In this document: piece by piece, positions 26,780-36,400 of the stretch | Layout of the letters: every line of letters starts with the position of its first letter | Position numbering within the stretch: position 1 is the first letter of the stretch | Origin: Welwitschia mirabilis | Lineage: Eukaryota > Gnetophyta > Gnetopsida > Welwitschiales | Reading direction: 5' to 3' | DNA: 64,000 nucleotides | Assembly (NCBI GenBank): GCA_051453625.1 | Contig: JBOZIK010000001.1 | Location: 186,176,749 to 186,240,748 of the forward strand | Translations under genes and position numbers: made by a program | The notes under the pieces: generated by a model | Told to the model about the DNA's origin: nothing | The model's database searches: none | Seen by the model: only the letters and a program-made list of their open reading frames with translations

Positions 26780-27310
26780 TTAAGGGATTGACTAGCCTTT
26801 TAAGGGATCGACTGCACCTAAAGCATACTCTCAGAATTGAATTAAATTTAGAAAAGTCGACCAGACCTATAAATCTAAGAACCTGATATCCCTAAATAGA
26901 TTATTAAAAGGTTGGCTGGACCTATAAGAGGTCAACCAGACTTGTAAAACTAAGAACTAGTATCCTTGAACTAATTGCTAAGGGGTCAATCAAACCTTTA
27001 AGAAGTCAACTAGACCTGAGCACTGTGCACCCGATATTCCTAAGCTGATAGTTAAGGGGTTGATTAGATATCTGAGGGGTCAACTAGACTTAATGTAGAA
27101 AATTGAAATGAATATTTATCAGGACAAGCGAGCAACTAAATAGATATGTGAGCAACTAGATAAGGGGTCAACGGGATCTTAAAGAGTCAACTAGACATCG
27201 AGCCATAAGAAACTGGATTGATCAAAAAGTTTACTTGGGTGACCTTTTTAAGTCATGGTGCTAGGAGGAGTCAATCAAACATTTGAAGGATCAACTGGCT
27301 AAAATGAAAA
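26780..27310 (+). repeat. GGTCAACYAGACC micro-repeat array in the copia U3
   Basis: Around thirteen copies of a roughly 14-base motif (consensus near GGGTCAACTAGACCT, with variants such as AAGTCGACCAGACCT and AGGTTGGCTGGACCT) occur in 530 bases. Several are paired about 20 bases apart. The array lies 100-630 bp upstream of the TATA box, where LTR enhancers usually sit. It recurs in inverted form at 49,560-50,080. Confidence 0.65.
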
Positions 27311-27413
27311 CAAAATTTTATATCCATTATATACCTATTATGTATCTATTTTATGGTTGTTTATAGCCATTGAAAGCACATTTTTAATTGTAACTACTCT
27401 AAAAGCCTTCCAG

Positions 27414-27421
27414 TATAAATA
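27414..27421 (+). promoter_or_regulatory. TATA box of copia element 1 LTR
   Basis: TATAAATA followed by GCCGATAGAAAAACCCC. The inverted LTR has the matching TTATAAAAACCC at about 49,485-49,491 on the minus strand, so the box is conserved between copies. Confidence 0.6.
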
Positions 27422-28053
27422 GCCGATAGAAAAACCCCTAAAAGAACTTTTTGGTTTTTTGATCTTTAGTTGAATGATTTGAAAACTGTGATTCATCACT
27501 GTACTAGCTTGATATTGTATTCTTGATAAAGGATAAGATAGCATCTATTATATCTGTACATTCAAGATTAGATCTAGTACTTCATTATTATATCATCTAT
27601 AGAAGAACAGCTCCATTAAAATAATTGTACTAAATAATGAGTGATATCAGTGCATCATGGCATTCTTACCATTACTATTACATCCTCTGAAAGTTGAGAT
27701 TTAGCTTATAAAATTCCATTAGAAAGGTTGAGACTTAACCTATAAAAGTCTATGTGTAAAGGTTACAGGCAGATCTGCAATATCTAAAAGTATTAACGAA
27801 GATTTGAATTAGGCTTGGTAATAAGTTGATAATTGAGAGTGAAGTAGGATGTTTTCCAAATCACTATAAGACTTGTGTGCATTTGATCAATATTTTTATG
27901 CTTTCTATTATTTTTATTTTTTTTAAATACTTTTAGTTTATATGCATAAGAATTTTAGTGATTTATCTCGAGCAAGTTTTTATTGTAAGGTTATTTGAAT
28001 TTTTTTTTAAAAGAACTTATTCAATCCCTCTGTAGGATTCTCAATCCTATCAA

Positions 28054-28067
28054 TGGGTGTCACAGCT
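28054..28067 (+). promoter_or_regulatory. Primer-binding site (tRNA-Met-i type) of copia element 1
   Basis: TGGGTGTCACAGCT directly after the LTR end. It resembles the standard plant copia site TGGTATCAGAGC with one inserted base and two or three substitutions. Position and similarity support the call. Confidence 0.55.
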
Positions 28068-28069
28068 AA

Positions 28070-28890
28070 GTTGAGTCCATTTTTAGATTTTAATCAATCT
28101 AGACTCTAGAACCCAAAAATAAGTAATACTTGTATTGGTTTTTCAAATATGCCCTTCTTAGACACATGTATTCTTATTGGTATATTTTGGATAGTGTATG
28201 AATATATTTTCAAATAGATTGTAAATAGTAGATATGCAAAGGAGTTATGGAAAAGTGACATTAGATCAATTCAAGAATCTGATGAAGAAAAAAGTTTTTT
28301 CTTCATGGTAATTGTTGGTAATTGTGCTTCCTTTATAGAAATTGCTTACTACATCAGAGAATGATGATTTAGATGTGATTAATAAAGAATAGGATGAGCT
28401 AGAAGATACCTGTCAAGAATTATATTTGAAGTGTGAAAAGTTGGCTGAAAGGATAAATGATCTAAATAAGACTATAAATTTTCTTTTCAAAGAAAAGAAG
28501 GAAATGAAATCGAGATACAAAAGGATCAAATATAAAAACTTAGATTTCATCTTACAAGTAAACTATTTATTTAATTTTGTTAATAAATTTTTTTATGGTT
28601 CTTCCAAATTGAAACAAATGATTGGAGTTTAAAAACCTGCTAGTGATAAGTCAGGTATTAGGTTCATCTCTTAAAAACTTCAAAGCCAGAAAAATTAGGT
28701 AATGTGGCAAAGTAAGTTCTCAATAGTTACTTGTCATTTTCGTGGAAAGACAGTTCATTCAAAACTTTTTTGTAATGCTATAAAGTTAACATCATTTTCA
28801 AACTCAACTAGTAATTTTCCTTTTAAATTCATTTTAAAAGGAGGTGTATTACATAAATCTAAAAATAATAAGTGACTGAAAGATAATTAT
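28070..28890 (+). pseudogene. Copia element 1 gag remnant
   Basis: Gag forms the particle around retrotransposon RNA. The best part is 28,360-28,680: an acidic then coiled-coil-like stretch rich in Glu, Lys and Leu (E-L-Y-L-K-C-E-K-L...I-N-D-L-N-K), then F-F-Y-G-S-S-K-L-K-Q-M-I-G-V and P-A-S-D-K-S-G-I. Copia gags of the SIRE/Maximus type carry the same coil followed by a G-S-x-x-L-x-x-x-L-G...K-x-G-I-G block. A degenerate CCHC zinc knuckle lies at about 28,721-28,777 (C-H-F-R-G-K-T-V-H-S-K-L-F-C, second Cys changed to Arg). Several stops and a frameshift are present. Lineage assignment is from recall of the family, not a search. Confidence 0.65.
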
Positions 28891-28919
28891 CTTAAAAGTC
28901 TTTTAATTCAGATAACTTT

Positions 28920-29330
28920 TAAGGTTTTAAATAGAAGTAAATGGTATCTAGTGGATGCTCAAGGCATATGATAGAAGAAAAATTTAGATTCAAGCAATTA
29001 AGTAACTTTAATAGAAGAGAAGTGACTTTTAGTAATAATGGAAGAGTAAAAATAGAAGGTATCGGAAGCATCGGTGAAGGTAACCTTCTTAAAATTAATG
29101 AAGTTTTGTATGTGAATGGTCTAAAGCATAATTTATTAAATATTAGTCAAATATGTGACAAAGGTCATAAGGCAGTATTTGGTAAGTTAAAATGTGAAAT
29201 TTTACATGGAAAATTAAATGATGTAATCCTTAGAAAAAATAGAATAGATAATGTATATAGCATAAATCAATCATTTTTCCCGTGTTATTTTTCAAATGTT
29301 CCTCAGGAAGAGCTTTGACATAAATGATTA
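28920..29330 (+). pseudogene. Copia element 1 protease end and pre-integrase domain
   Basis: A 125-codon open frame (28,941-29,318) starts in the copia protease active-site region. The usual W-Y-L-D-S-G-C-S-R-H-M reads here as a split W-Y-L and S-S-G-C-S-R-H-M: a small deletion shifts the frame and removes the catalytic Asp. Then come V-T-F-S-N-N-G, I-G-S-I-G, the strongly conserved V-L-Y-V-N-G-L-K-H-N-L-L-N-I-S-Q, and the pre-integrase zinc region leading to L-x-H-K-x-L-D-H-V-H just beyond the stop. The order is typical of copia Pol. The ATG at 28,941 is an internal methionine rather than a true start. Confidence 0.85.
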
Positions 29331-30064
29331 GATCATGTTCATTATGATTAATTGAAAATGATTATTTGTAAAAAAATTATGAAAGGTATCCCTAAGATAA
29401 ATGTAAAAAAATAAGGTTTATGTAATGTGTGCTAAAAGGGTAAACAAATAAGAACTTCACATAAAATTAAAAACTAGACTTTCACAACTATGCCATTAGA
29501 GCTTATCCATATGGACTTGGTAGACCTTAATCAAACTCAAAGTCTAGGTGGTAAATGTTATTTTCTCACTATGGTTGATGACTTATCTAAATATACTTGG
29601 GTAGCTTTCCTATTAAACAAGCTTGAAGTTTGCAAATATTAGGTTGAGATATGCAAAAAGATTTAAAATTAAAAAGGATATACCATAAAAGAAAAGAAGT
29701 AATTATGGCGGTGAATTTGAGAACCATCTTTTCAAGAAATATTACATTGATAATGGAATTGATCATCAATTTTAGCCCCAAAGATACTACAACAAAATGG
29801 TATAGCTAAAACAAAGAAAATAATCCTCTAAGAAATGGCATGATCTATTCTAAATAATAAAGAAATCCCTAAATCATTTTGGCCTGAGGCAATTAGCATA
29901 GTGTGCTATATTATTAACAGAGCTTATCTTAGACCCAATAAGATAAAACATCATATGAGTTATAAAAAGGAAGGAAACCTAATGTATCATATCTTAAGGT
30001 CTTTGAAAATAAATTCTATGTACTAAAAGATAGAGAACATTTAAGCAAATTCGACTCTAAAGCT
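29331..30064 (+). pseudogene. Copia element 1 integrase core remnant
   Basis: Integrase joins element cDNA to the chromosome. Visible in shifting frames are P-L-E-L-I-H-M-D-L (first catalytic Asp, about 29,495-29,520), G-G-K-C-Y-F-L-T-M-V-D-D, S-N-Y-G-G-E-F-E-N-H (about 29,698), Q-Q-N-G-I-A-K-T-K (about 29,790), then M-A-x-S-I-L-N-N-K-E-I-P-K-S-F-W and Y-I-I-N-R-A-Y-L. The second catalytic Asp (S-D-x-G-G-E-F in the family) is Asn, and the catalytic Glu in the Q-Q-N-G-V-A-E-R-K block is Lys, so even a restored frame would lack two of three catalytic residues. It runs into the gap at 30,065. Confidence 0.85.
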
Positions 30065-30441
30065 NNNNNNNNNNNNNNNNNNNNNNNNNNNNNNNNNNNN
30101 NNNNNNNNNNNNNNNNNNNNNNNNNNNNNNNNNNNNNNNNNNNNNNNNNNNNNNNNNNNNNNNNNNNNNNNNNNNNNNNNNNNNNNNNNNNNNNNNNNNN
30201 NNNNNNNNNNNNNNNNNNNNNNNNNNNNNNNNNNNNNNNNNNNNNNNNNNNNNNNNNNNNNNNNNNNNNNNNNNNNNNNNNNNNNNNNNNNNNNNNNNNN
30301 NNNNNNNNNNNNNNNNNNNNNNNNNNNNNNNNNNNNNNNNNNNNNNNNNNNNNNNNNNNNNNNNNNNNNNNNNNNNNNNNNNNNNNNNNNNNNNNNNNNN
30401 NNNNNNNNNNNNNNNNNNNNNNNNNNNNNNNNNNNNNNNNN
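30065..30441. other. Assembly gap, 377 N, with duplicated flanks
   Basis: The 67 bases before the gap (ending TCTAAAGCT at 30,064) and the 67 bases after it (30,442-30,508) are the same copia sequence with two differences. The gap is therefore likely an unmerged overlap of two contigs, or of two alleles, rather than missing unique sequence. Confidence 0.8.
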
Positions 30442-30692
30442 GGTCTTTGAAAATAAATGCTATGTACTAAAAGATAGAGAACATTTAAGCAAATTCAACT
30501 CTAAAGCTGATGGAACTATTTTTCTAGAGCACTCAATTAGAAGTAGAGCTTATTGAGTTTTTAATAAGATAAGCTTAACAGTAGGATAGTTAATAAATGT
30601 ACAAATTTATGAGATTGATACAAGACCAAATTATTCAAATGAATAGGAAGTCATATCAAAAAGTATCACTACAACTAATGAAGTAACTACTA
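30442..30692 (+). pseudogene. Copia element 1, end of integrase region
   Basis: This repeats the last 67 bases before the gap and then continues in the copia frame. It reads V-L-K-D-R-E-H-L-S-K-F, then F-L-E-H-S-I-R-S-R-A-Y and V-F-N-K, corresponding to the conserved F-L-G-Y-S-x-x-S-x-A-Y-R-V-F-N segment after the integrase core. The minus-strand copia at 57,358-57,633 encodes the same stretch. Stops interrupt it. The element is cut by the next gap; no RT follows in this orientation. Confidence 0.75.
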
Positions 30693-30792
30693 NNNNNNNN
30701 NNNNNNNNNNNNNNNNNNNNNNNNNNNNNNNNNNNNNNNNNNNNNNNNNNNNNNNNNNNNNNNNNNNNNNNNNNNNNNNNNNNNNNNNNNNN
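30693..30792. other. Assembly gap, 100 N
   Basis: A 100-N placeholder. On its left is plus-strand copia sequence and on its right minus-strand gypsy sequence, so a boundary between elements is hidden here. Confidence 0.95.
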
Positions 30793-31399
30793 TTTTAGCA
30801 GTTGAAGTCTCATGGATAGGTGGTGTTGTATCAACTACTTTATAATCTCTTATTATTTCATTTGGATTTGGAAAAGTTTAACTTAAAATAGATCCTTACA
30901 ATCTTTGATTAGGTAACATTATTTGTTGGAAGACATTAACTAAATATTCAATATTTGTATTAGTTTTTTTAAATGTTTTTCTTCTCTCATCCATTTTATT
31001 TATAATTGGATCACTTGTATTTTGACAATAATTTGAGTAGATTAGTTAAAAGTTAATTGATTGAAAGCTTTAATTATTAAATCTATTCTCAAAATGTTTT
31101 CAATTTAATTGTCCATTCATTCTTTGTTGATATTGCATTTGGTTTTTCAAATCTGAAGGCCCTTGGTTAAATGCACATACTTCTTAAAGTATTTTCTATT
31201 TATGTATTGGTAACAAGAGATATTCTTTTATTAGATGAGAGTTATCTTCACATGTTGTTATTTTCTATATGTAGAATCATTTAAGCATATTTTTCAAAAG
31301 GAGTAGTAAAATTATTAATTATATTTGTTGAATTTTTTTTTCTTCCTACTTATCATGTTTTACTTCTTTTAAGTTCTTTATCATTTAACCTATAATTTG
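30793..31399 (-). other. Gypsy internal region, 3' of gag core (weak)
   Basis: Lies directly downstream of the gypsy gag core on the minus strand and probably belongs to the gag C-terminal half. It is rich in Asn, Gln and Ile in the minus frames, but I see no zinc knuckle or protease motif. Confidence 0.35.
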
Positions 31400-32050
31400 A
31401 TTTCTTTAAAAGTTGGTTCAGGCCAAGGTTGACTAATTTTAATAAGATCTTCCAATAATGTTCATGCATTATCTAAATCTAAGTTCATCAAGTTGCCATT
31501 ATAAAAAAAAAAAATCTATAAGTTGTTTTATTTCCGTATTCAATCCATTATAAAAATAATCTATTAATTGTTCTTTAGGATCATCAATAGGATTGGAATG
31601 AGTAGCAATAACAAATCTTTTATATTTGTGTTATAATCTTCATTAGGTTGTTTTTAAAAGTTTGTGACATTTATTATTTTTTTTTTTTTTGTTATTGTGC
31701 TCTCACCCATGAATCTTTTGATAAAGGCTTCTTGTATTTGACTCTAAGTTTTAAGACTTTTATGAGGAATGGTTTTCAGCCAAAGTTTTACTCTATCTCT
31801 AAGTATGATAGGAAAAATAATCATGTACTTTCTATCATTAATTCATTTTTTTCTATTTCTTAAAGTAAGCACTAGTTGTTCTATATTAGTGAAATGTTGA
31901 AAAGAATCTTTATTATGTTCTTATGAAAAGGTTAAATAAACATTTAAGTTCTTTAATTCTAAATCATCACTAGTAGGTAACGTAAAAGGATTTTGGATTT
32001 CATTATTGGAGTGTTAAATGATGTTACTTATTTTTGTTTTTGCATTGAAT
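31400..32050 (-). pseudogene. Ty3/gypsy gag (retrotransposon gag domain), Athila/Tat-like
   Basis: On the minus strand the characteristic retrotransposon gag pattern is readable. R-D-R-V-K-L-W-L-K-T-I-P and T-W-x-Q-I-Q-E-A-F-I-K-R-F (about 31,708-31,815) match the family's A-x-x-W-L...W-x-x-L-x-x-x-F-L-x-R-F-F. L-I-D-Y-F-Y-N-G-L-N and I-K-Q-L-I-D (about 31,512-31,570) match F-Y-x-G-L-x...R-x-x-L-D. N-L-D-L-D-N-A and L-L-E-D-L-I (about 31,440-31,490) match the A-x-x-L-I-E-x-x end of the domain. The G-L-N style and the tRNA-Asp-like primer site upstream point to the Athila/Tat group of plant gypsy elements. A poly(T) run near 31,679 and stops break the frame. Confidence 0.7.
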
Positions 32051-32758
32051 TAGACATATATGGTACAAAATGATTTCATTATATACTATTGATTTCCTTT
32101 GAAAAATTAGATTCTAAAATAATGAAAGCTAAAAAATATTTTTATTTAACTCTTGAAATTTTTTTGGCACTTAGATTATGCTTACTTGGGTTAAGCTCAA
32201 AGTTGACTATACCTTCTCTAATATTTTCCTCACTTAGGATTCACTCCCTCTAATACCTTGTATTTTTACCTAAGTATATCTTGTTCTTGCATGCTCAATA
32301 ATGTATCTACAATTATTATATCTATCATTGTCTGGATGATGATCTAGATGACTACTCCACAAAAAATTAAAAAATAGAAAATAAAAAATAAAAAAAAATA
32401 GAAATAAAATCAAAACAAAAACTGACAGTCATTTCCTTGTGTTAACTAGATAATAAAGGAGATGATATTGATTATTCTATGACATAAAATCTCTATCAAA
32501 AAGAAAAAAAAGAAAAAGAGGAAACACTATAGAAAACTCTCAAACAAATCCTAATCCTAGGTCACCATCTGCTTGGTCATCTAACTAATAGACAAGATGA
32601 CAGAACATTATTTGCAAAATGAAAAAAGTTGAAAAAAAATATGCAAAGAAATACTACAATATTTACAATAAAAATATAATACTACCATAAAAAAATACCT
32701 AAATCAAAATTTAAAGTACTTTTCTAGATAATATTAATCCTTGAACTTCTTATTACCT
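32051..32758 (-). other. Gypsy 5' leader between primer site and gag
   Basis: Between the primer-binding site and gag on the minus strand. AT-rich, with an A-rich tract at about 32,365-32,420 and a less AT-rich CCTAGGTCACCATCTGC segment near 32,557. No open frame of note. Long leaders are normal for Athila/Tat elements. Confidence 0.45.
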
Positions 32759-32777
32759 CCTACAATAATGGTGCCAA
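32759..32777 (-). promoter_or_regulatory. Primer-binding site (tRNA-Asp type) of the gypsy element
   Basis: The minus strand reads TTGGCACCATTATTGTAGG. The plant gypsy tRNA-Asp site is close to TTGGCGCCGTTGCCGGGG, and nearly all differences are G-to-A or C-to-T, as expected after cytosine deamination of a methylated element. It sits a few bases from the CA-ending LTR, in the correct position. Confidence 0.6.
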
Positions 32778-32782
32778 GATGT

Positions 32783-33233
32783 TGTAGTGTATATTTATGT
32801 AAACATTATGTCCTTTATCAAATCCTATTAATCACAATATATCACATAACATGCACACTATTATAGATAAGAGTAAACTCAAATATCATAATCCATCAAA
32901 GGAACTAGGCTCGAAGCTAGAAAATTGATGTTACACAAAGTATTCTGGGGTTTATCTTTTAAGGTTTAAAATAAAAATCACAAGGCAAGAAAATAAACAC
33001 ACTAATGTAATGCAAATGAAATCTACTCTAAATGCAATATGTATTTGACTATCAAATATCTATCATCAAGATTGACCCCGTATAATCTAGATCAACTAAG
33101 GAAACTGTCACTAATCCTAAATAACCTAATCTATCAAGTATGAAAAATAGAATATAGAAAACATGCAATGATTAATCTAGGGAATATAACATGTAATGTA
33201 AATCCTAAACTAATAATTCTAACCTTAACAAAG
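32783..33233 (-). repeat. Gypsy LTR copy B, 3' half
   Basis: Aligns with 25,600-26,045 (for example AATCCTATTAATCACAA, AAGGTTTAAAATAAA, ACACACTAATGTAATG, GAAACTGTCACTAA). It stops at 33,233, where a CACTA transposon begins; the continuation resumes at 46,140. Adjacent to the primer-binding site, so this is the 5' LTR of the minus-strand element. Confidence 0.75.
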
Positions 33234-33236
33234 GTT
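33234..33236. repeat. CACTA target-site duplication, left copy (GTT)
   Basis: GTT immediately before the element start; the same GTT lies at 46,137-46,139 after the element end. Three-base duplications are diagnostic of CACTA elements. Confidence 0.7.
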
Positions 33237-33440
33237 TACTATAAGATATCTAGGATTTTAAGGCATTTATCTTAATAAATGTCTTAAAAATAATATGAGG
33301 TAATTTTTAGGGTGTTTGTTTAAATAAACACCTTAAAATCTAGTTTTTAATTATTTTTAAAGCATTTATTAAAAAAATCCTTAAAAATGGTGATGTTTTT
33401 AAGGTGTTTAACAAAAAAATGCCTTAAAATCCCAAAACAC
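33237..33440 (+). repeat. CACTA left terminal repeat and subterminal array
   Basis: The terminal 18 bases are followed by at least six copies of TTAAGGCATTTA, TTAAGGTGTTT, AACACCTTAAAA and relatives in both orientations. Such arrays bind the TNPA-type protein in En/Spm elements. The initial C of CACTA is T here. Confidence 0.75.
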
Positions 33441-33485
33441 AAATTAAAAAAAAGTTTAAGCATGAAGCATAAAATTTTCACATAA

Positions 33486-33762
33486 ATGCTCAACCCATCA
33501 CTGACCACTTACTTCCTACTCACTTGTCATTTGTTTGTCATACGCTCACTGCTTACTTATCATTTGTTCATCGTGCACTTGCCACTTGCTTATCGCTTAT
33601 TCATAATGCACTTACCTCTCGCTTATTGCTTGCTCAAGGCCTGGTCATTGCTTACTCATTGCTCGCTCGGGGCTTGGTCATCGCTCGCTTACTACTTATA
33701 CTTGCTTGCTGCTTGCATGTGGCTTGCTACTTGCTCCTCACTCACTAGCAAGTCTAATTGAA
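33486..33762 (+). repeat. C/T/G-rich low-complexity repeat inside the CACTA left end
   Basis: An unusually GC-rich island for this window. It consists of imperfect short units such as TCGCTTACT, CTTGCCACTTGC, GCTTGCT and GCTCGCTCGGGGC. It gives open reading in two overlapping frames rich in Leu, Ala, Cys, Ser and Thr, but this follows from the repeat and is not evidence of a gene. A simple (TTTGTTTA)3 tract lies just beyond at 33,839-33,863. Confidence 0.65.
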
Positions 33763-35757
33763 GACATAAATATGAATTACAGAGACTTTTTCTATTATGG
33801 GTTTTTATAGGTTGTAGGATTTTGATAGCTATATTTCATTTGTTTATTTGTTTATTTGTTTATGGATTCAAAAGAATAGAGATTCTTTTAGAGTTGCAGA
33901 AGCTATGTAAGGGCATAGATGGGATTGTTGCATTTTCATCCTTTTAAATATTAATTTATATTTGAGGTTTTGTCTATATCAGAGAATCATTTATTCAGCT
34001 TGACTTTGGCTCATTTCTTGTTGGAATCCTTAATGCCTTAAAAAGCCACAAAAGAGAGTTTGTCCATCTGTAATAACCATTACTCCTGATAAATTTAAGG
34101 GGTCTTATTTATGAACTGAGTTTTTTCTATTTTTGAAGGAATTTCAGTACCCATGAATAAAAAAGGTTTTCCCTTTTGGAATTTGTTCCATATCTTCTTT
34201 CTCAAGACTATATTCCATCTAAATTCTTTTTAAATTTTCATGACTTATTTTTTTAGGCTTGTTGAAGAATCCCTTATACTACTTAGATATGAAATACTAG
34301 AGAAGTCTAAGAGTGCTGTGCTCTTGACAATATAGAGAAAGATGAAAGCCCTTTTTTTTCATAACACCATACTAAGATTACCCTTCAAGCAGCAAGATTA
34401 GATCAATGATCAATGTTTCATGTAACCATTCTGTAATGTGTGGTTTATTTATAATAATATCTATAATATTCTTGATCTGTTTCTTATCTAGTGTCCTTCT
34501 ATATTGCAGTAGCCCATATGGAGACATTAGTAGAATTAGATTAGGCATAGTAAATTCCATAAATAATGCAGCCTAGAAATTACTTGACACTCTTGTTCAG
34601 GCCTATGCATTCAGAGCCTTTAGAATATCTAATTCTAAAACTATGGATCTACTTTTCCTCATAAAAATATTTATTACACAAAATGACTATTTAGGGAGGC
34701 TGCAATACTTTAGAAGGACAATAATACCATAAAATAATAATTTCACTTATGTTAAATTTAAGTTGAGATTCCTTATTTTTTATTCAGAGCACTTAGTTTG
34801 ACCACAAGCTATTTAGTTTTCTTACTCTTCAAGATAGGTTTCTAGATTCACTTTCAAAGATGCTTATAGAAAAAGCTTTAGATGGTAATGTTTTATTTCC
34901 TAAATGTTCATCATTTTTTATTACAAATTCTAAAAGGGGACATTTTTAATAGAAATAAAAGTAAGGATGACTATTGTTATAATCACCCTCATTTTTAGCA
35001 TTAAAAGATAATGTGAGGCATTATTTATAAGAACTTCCATTTTCTTATTTCCTGGAAATTAGGTTTATTTGAAAATCTTTTGAAGATTTTTTAGAGTCAC
35101 TTTAAAGATAACTGTCCAGTAGTTTGCATTGGCAATTAAAATGGTTATATTCCTAAGTAATTTTTTTCAAGGAATTTCTTATTTTCTTAGCCTAAATTTA
35201 GATTGTGTTTGGATATTGAAGTGCCTTTCCTTAAGTAGCTGTGCTTGATTTCAACAATGAGAAAGCACCATTGTTGAAATGATAACCTTCATCAACTTGA
35301 AGATCTTTTGTACTTGCAAGCTTTAATTTTGTAATCATCTATTCACTCTCCTTTGTAATTCTAAAGATTTATGATACACATGTCCTTCTCACTCTCATCT
35401 AATCTGTAAAACTTCATGAGGAAGGCAAGTTTCATTCTCTACGAACTCCTTATGCCTTATATCTTAACTTAGTTTTTTCATCTTATTCTTGATTCTATTG
35501 ATATAATTTTGGACATAAAACAATTACTCCAAAGCACTTAGATATTAAAGATCTATTTTATTTCATTATTATTTATATCTTATAACATAATTGATATTCA
35601 GTTCTTAATTATTACATCTGAAGTGAACTAAAAGCATTCAAACAAAATTGGAATTTGCTTGCAACTTGAGTTTATAAAAAAAGAAAGGCATTAGAAAATT
35701 GATCTGCATGTTAATCACCACATTCTAGGAGCTCTATCATGTGATGGATTATAGAAA
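33763..35757. other. CACTA interior, mostly unidentified
   Basis: No confident gene. On the minus strand 34,375-34,680 gives a fairly open frame ending in I-I-D-I-I-I-N-K-P-H-I-T-E-W-L-H-E-T-L that looks protein-like rather than random; I cannot name it. It may be another captured gene fragment. The rest is AT-rich with T runs. Confidence 0.35.
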
Positions 35758-36400
35758 GAAATCAAACATGAATCTGATTTGGCATACCAAGATAAAATCA
35801 TGGAAGAGATTAAGGACAAAAAAAATGCAGTTGAATCTTATGTTTATGATATGTGGAATAAGGCAAGTTTTATCTTTGTCATTTTCATTGGCTTATATCA
35901 CTAAATCTATAGTAGTTATTTTAAACATACCATAGGATAACTTTTTCAGTACTTTCCTCCATCTAATTATTGTTTTTTCGATTACCTCTCTGTCATCACA
36001 TATGGACCAATGCACCCTTATTTTTTCATTGTTAATGAAGAAAAGCTTAAAAAACATATTTATGCTAGATATTCTAAATTGATACATGATATGATAAATA
36101 GCAAGAATATGCAAAGGAATTTGAATGAGAATGTCTTTCTCTAAAGTTGTAACAAACAAAAAATTGGTTATATGTTGAGGATGGTGATCAAACAAAAGGG
36201 GCATATGTGGAAAGTCTAAAAGAACTGAAAAAGGTATGCATTAGTGCTCAGCATATGTAATTTTTATGATAAGCATGTCTGCTATGTATTTATAGTCTTA
36301 TCAAAGAAATTGAAAGGTGCATTAATGAAAATCAAAATCTACCATTGCTCAATAGATTATTGATCCCATTGAACAAAGATTTAAGAAGGAATAAATGTGA
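35758..36400 (+). pseudogene. Captured fragment of an Hsp110-type Hsp70 gene (C-terminal region)
   Basis: Hsp110 proteins (plant HSP70-14/15/16 group) are cytosolic nucleotide-exchange partners of Hsp70. The first coding block (35,758-35,862) reads K-I-M-E-E-I-K-D-K-K-N-A-V-E-S-Y-V-Y-D-M, matching the well-conserved helical segment after the substrate-binding domain, and ends at a possible GC-type donor. The second block (about 36,155-36,233) reads N-W-L-Y-V-E-D-G-D-Q-T-K-G-A-Y-V-E-S-L-K-E-L-K-K (split here only by dashes) and is followed by a GTATGC donor. A third block (about 36,355-36,397) reads D-P-I-E-Q-R-F-K-K-E. The order, spacing and introns match genomic capture of one end of the gene; the ATPase domain is absent. 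Confidence 0.75.

Larger units (their letters stand above)
26639..28052 (+). repeat. 5' LTR of copia element 1
   Basis: About 1.41 kb that matches the inverted LTR at 48,876-50,236 (1.36 kb). The shared order is: a start near ATCAAACTAATGTTTTTTAT, a U3 filled with GGTCAAC-type micro-repeats (26,780-27,310), a TATA box at 27,414, a leader, and the end ATTCAATCCCTCTGTAGGATT...ATCCTATCA. The terminal CA is followed at once by a degenerate initiator-tRNA-Met primer site and then gag, which fixes the 3' boundary. The expected initial TG is mutated (TTCTTAG versus TGTTAAG in the other copy). Confidence 0.75.

Noticed and set aside
31648-31863. Plus-strand 71-codon ORF
   Set aside because: Antisense to the gypsy gag domain and includes a poly(T) run; no independent support.
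33486-33761. Two overlapping open frames of 91 and 74 codons
   Set aside because: They arise from a C/T/G-rich short-unit repeat that lacks stop codons in these frames; composition is low complexity and no motif is present.
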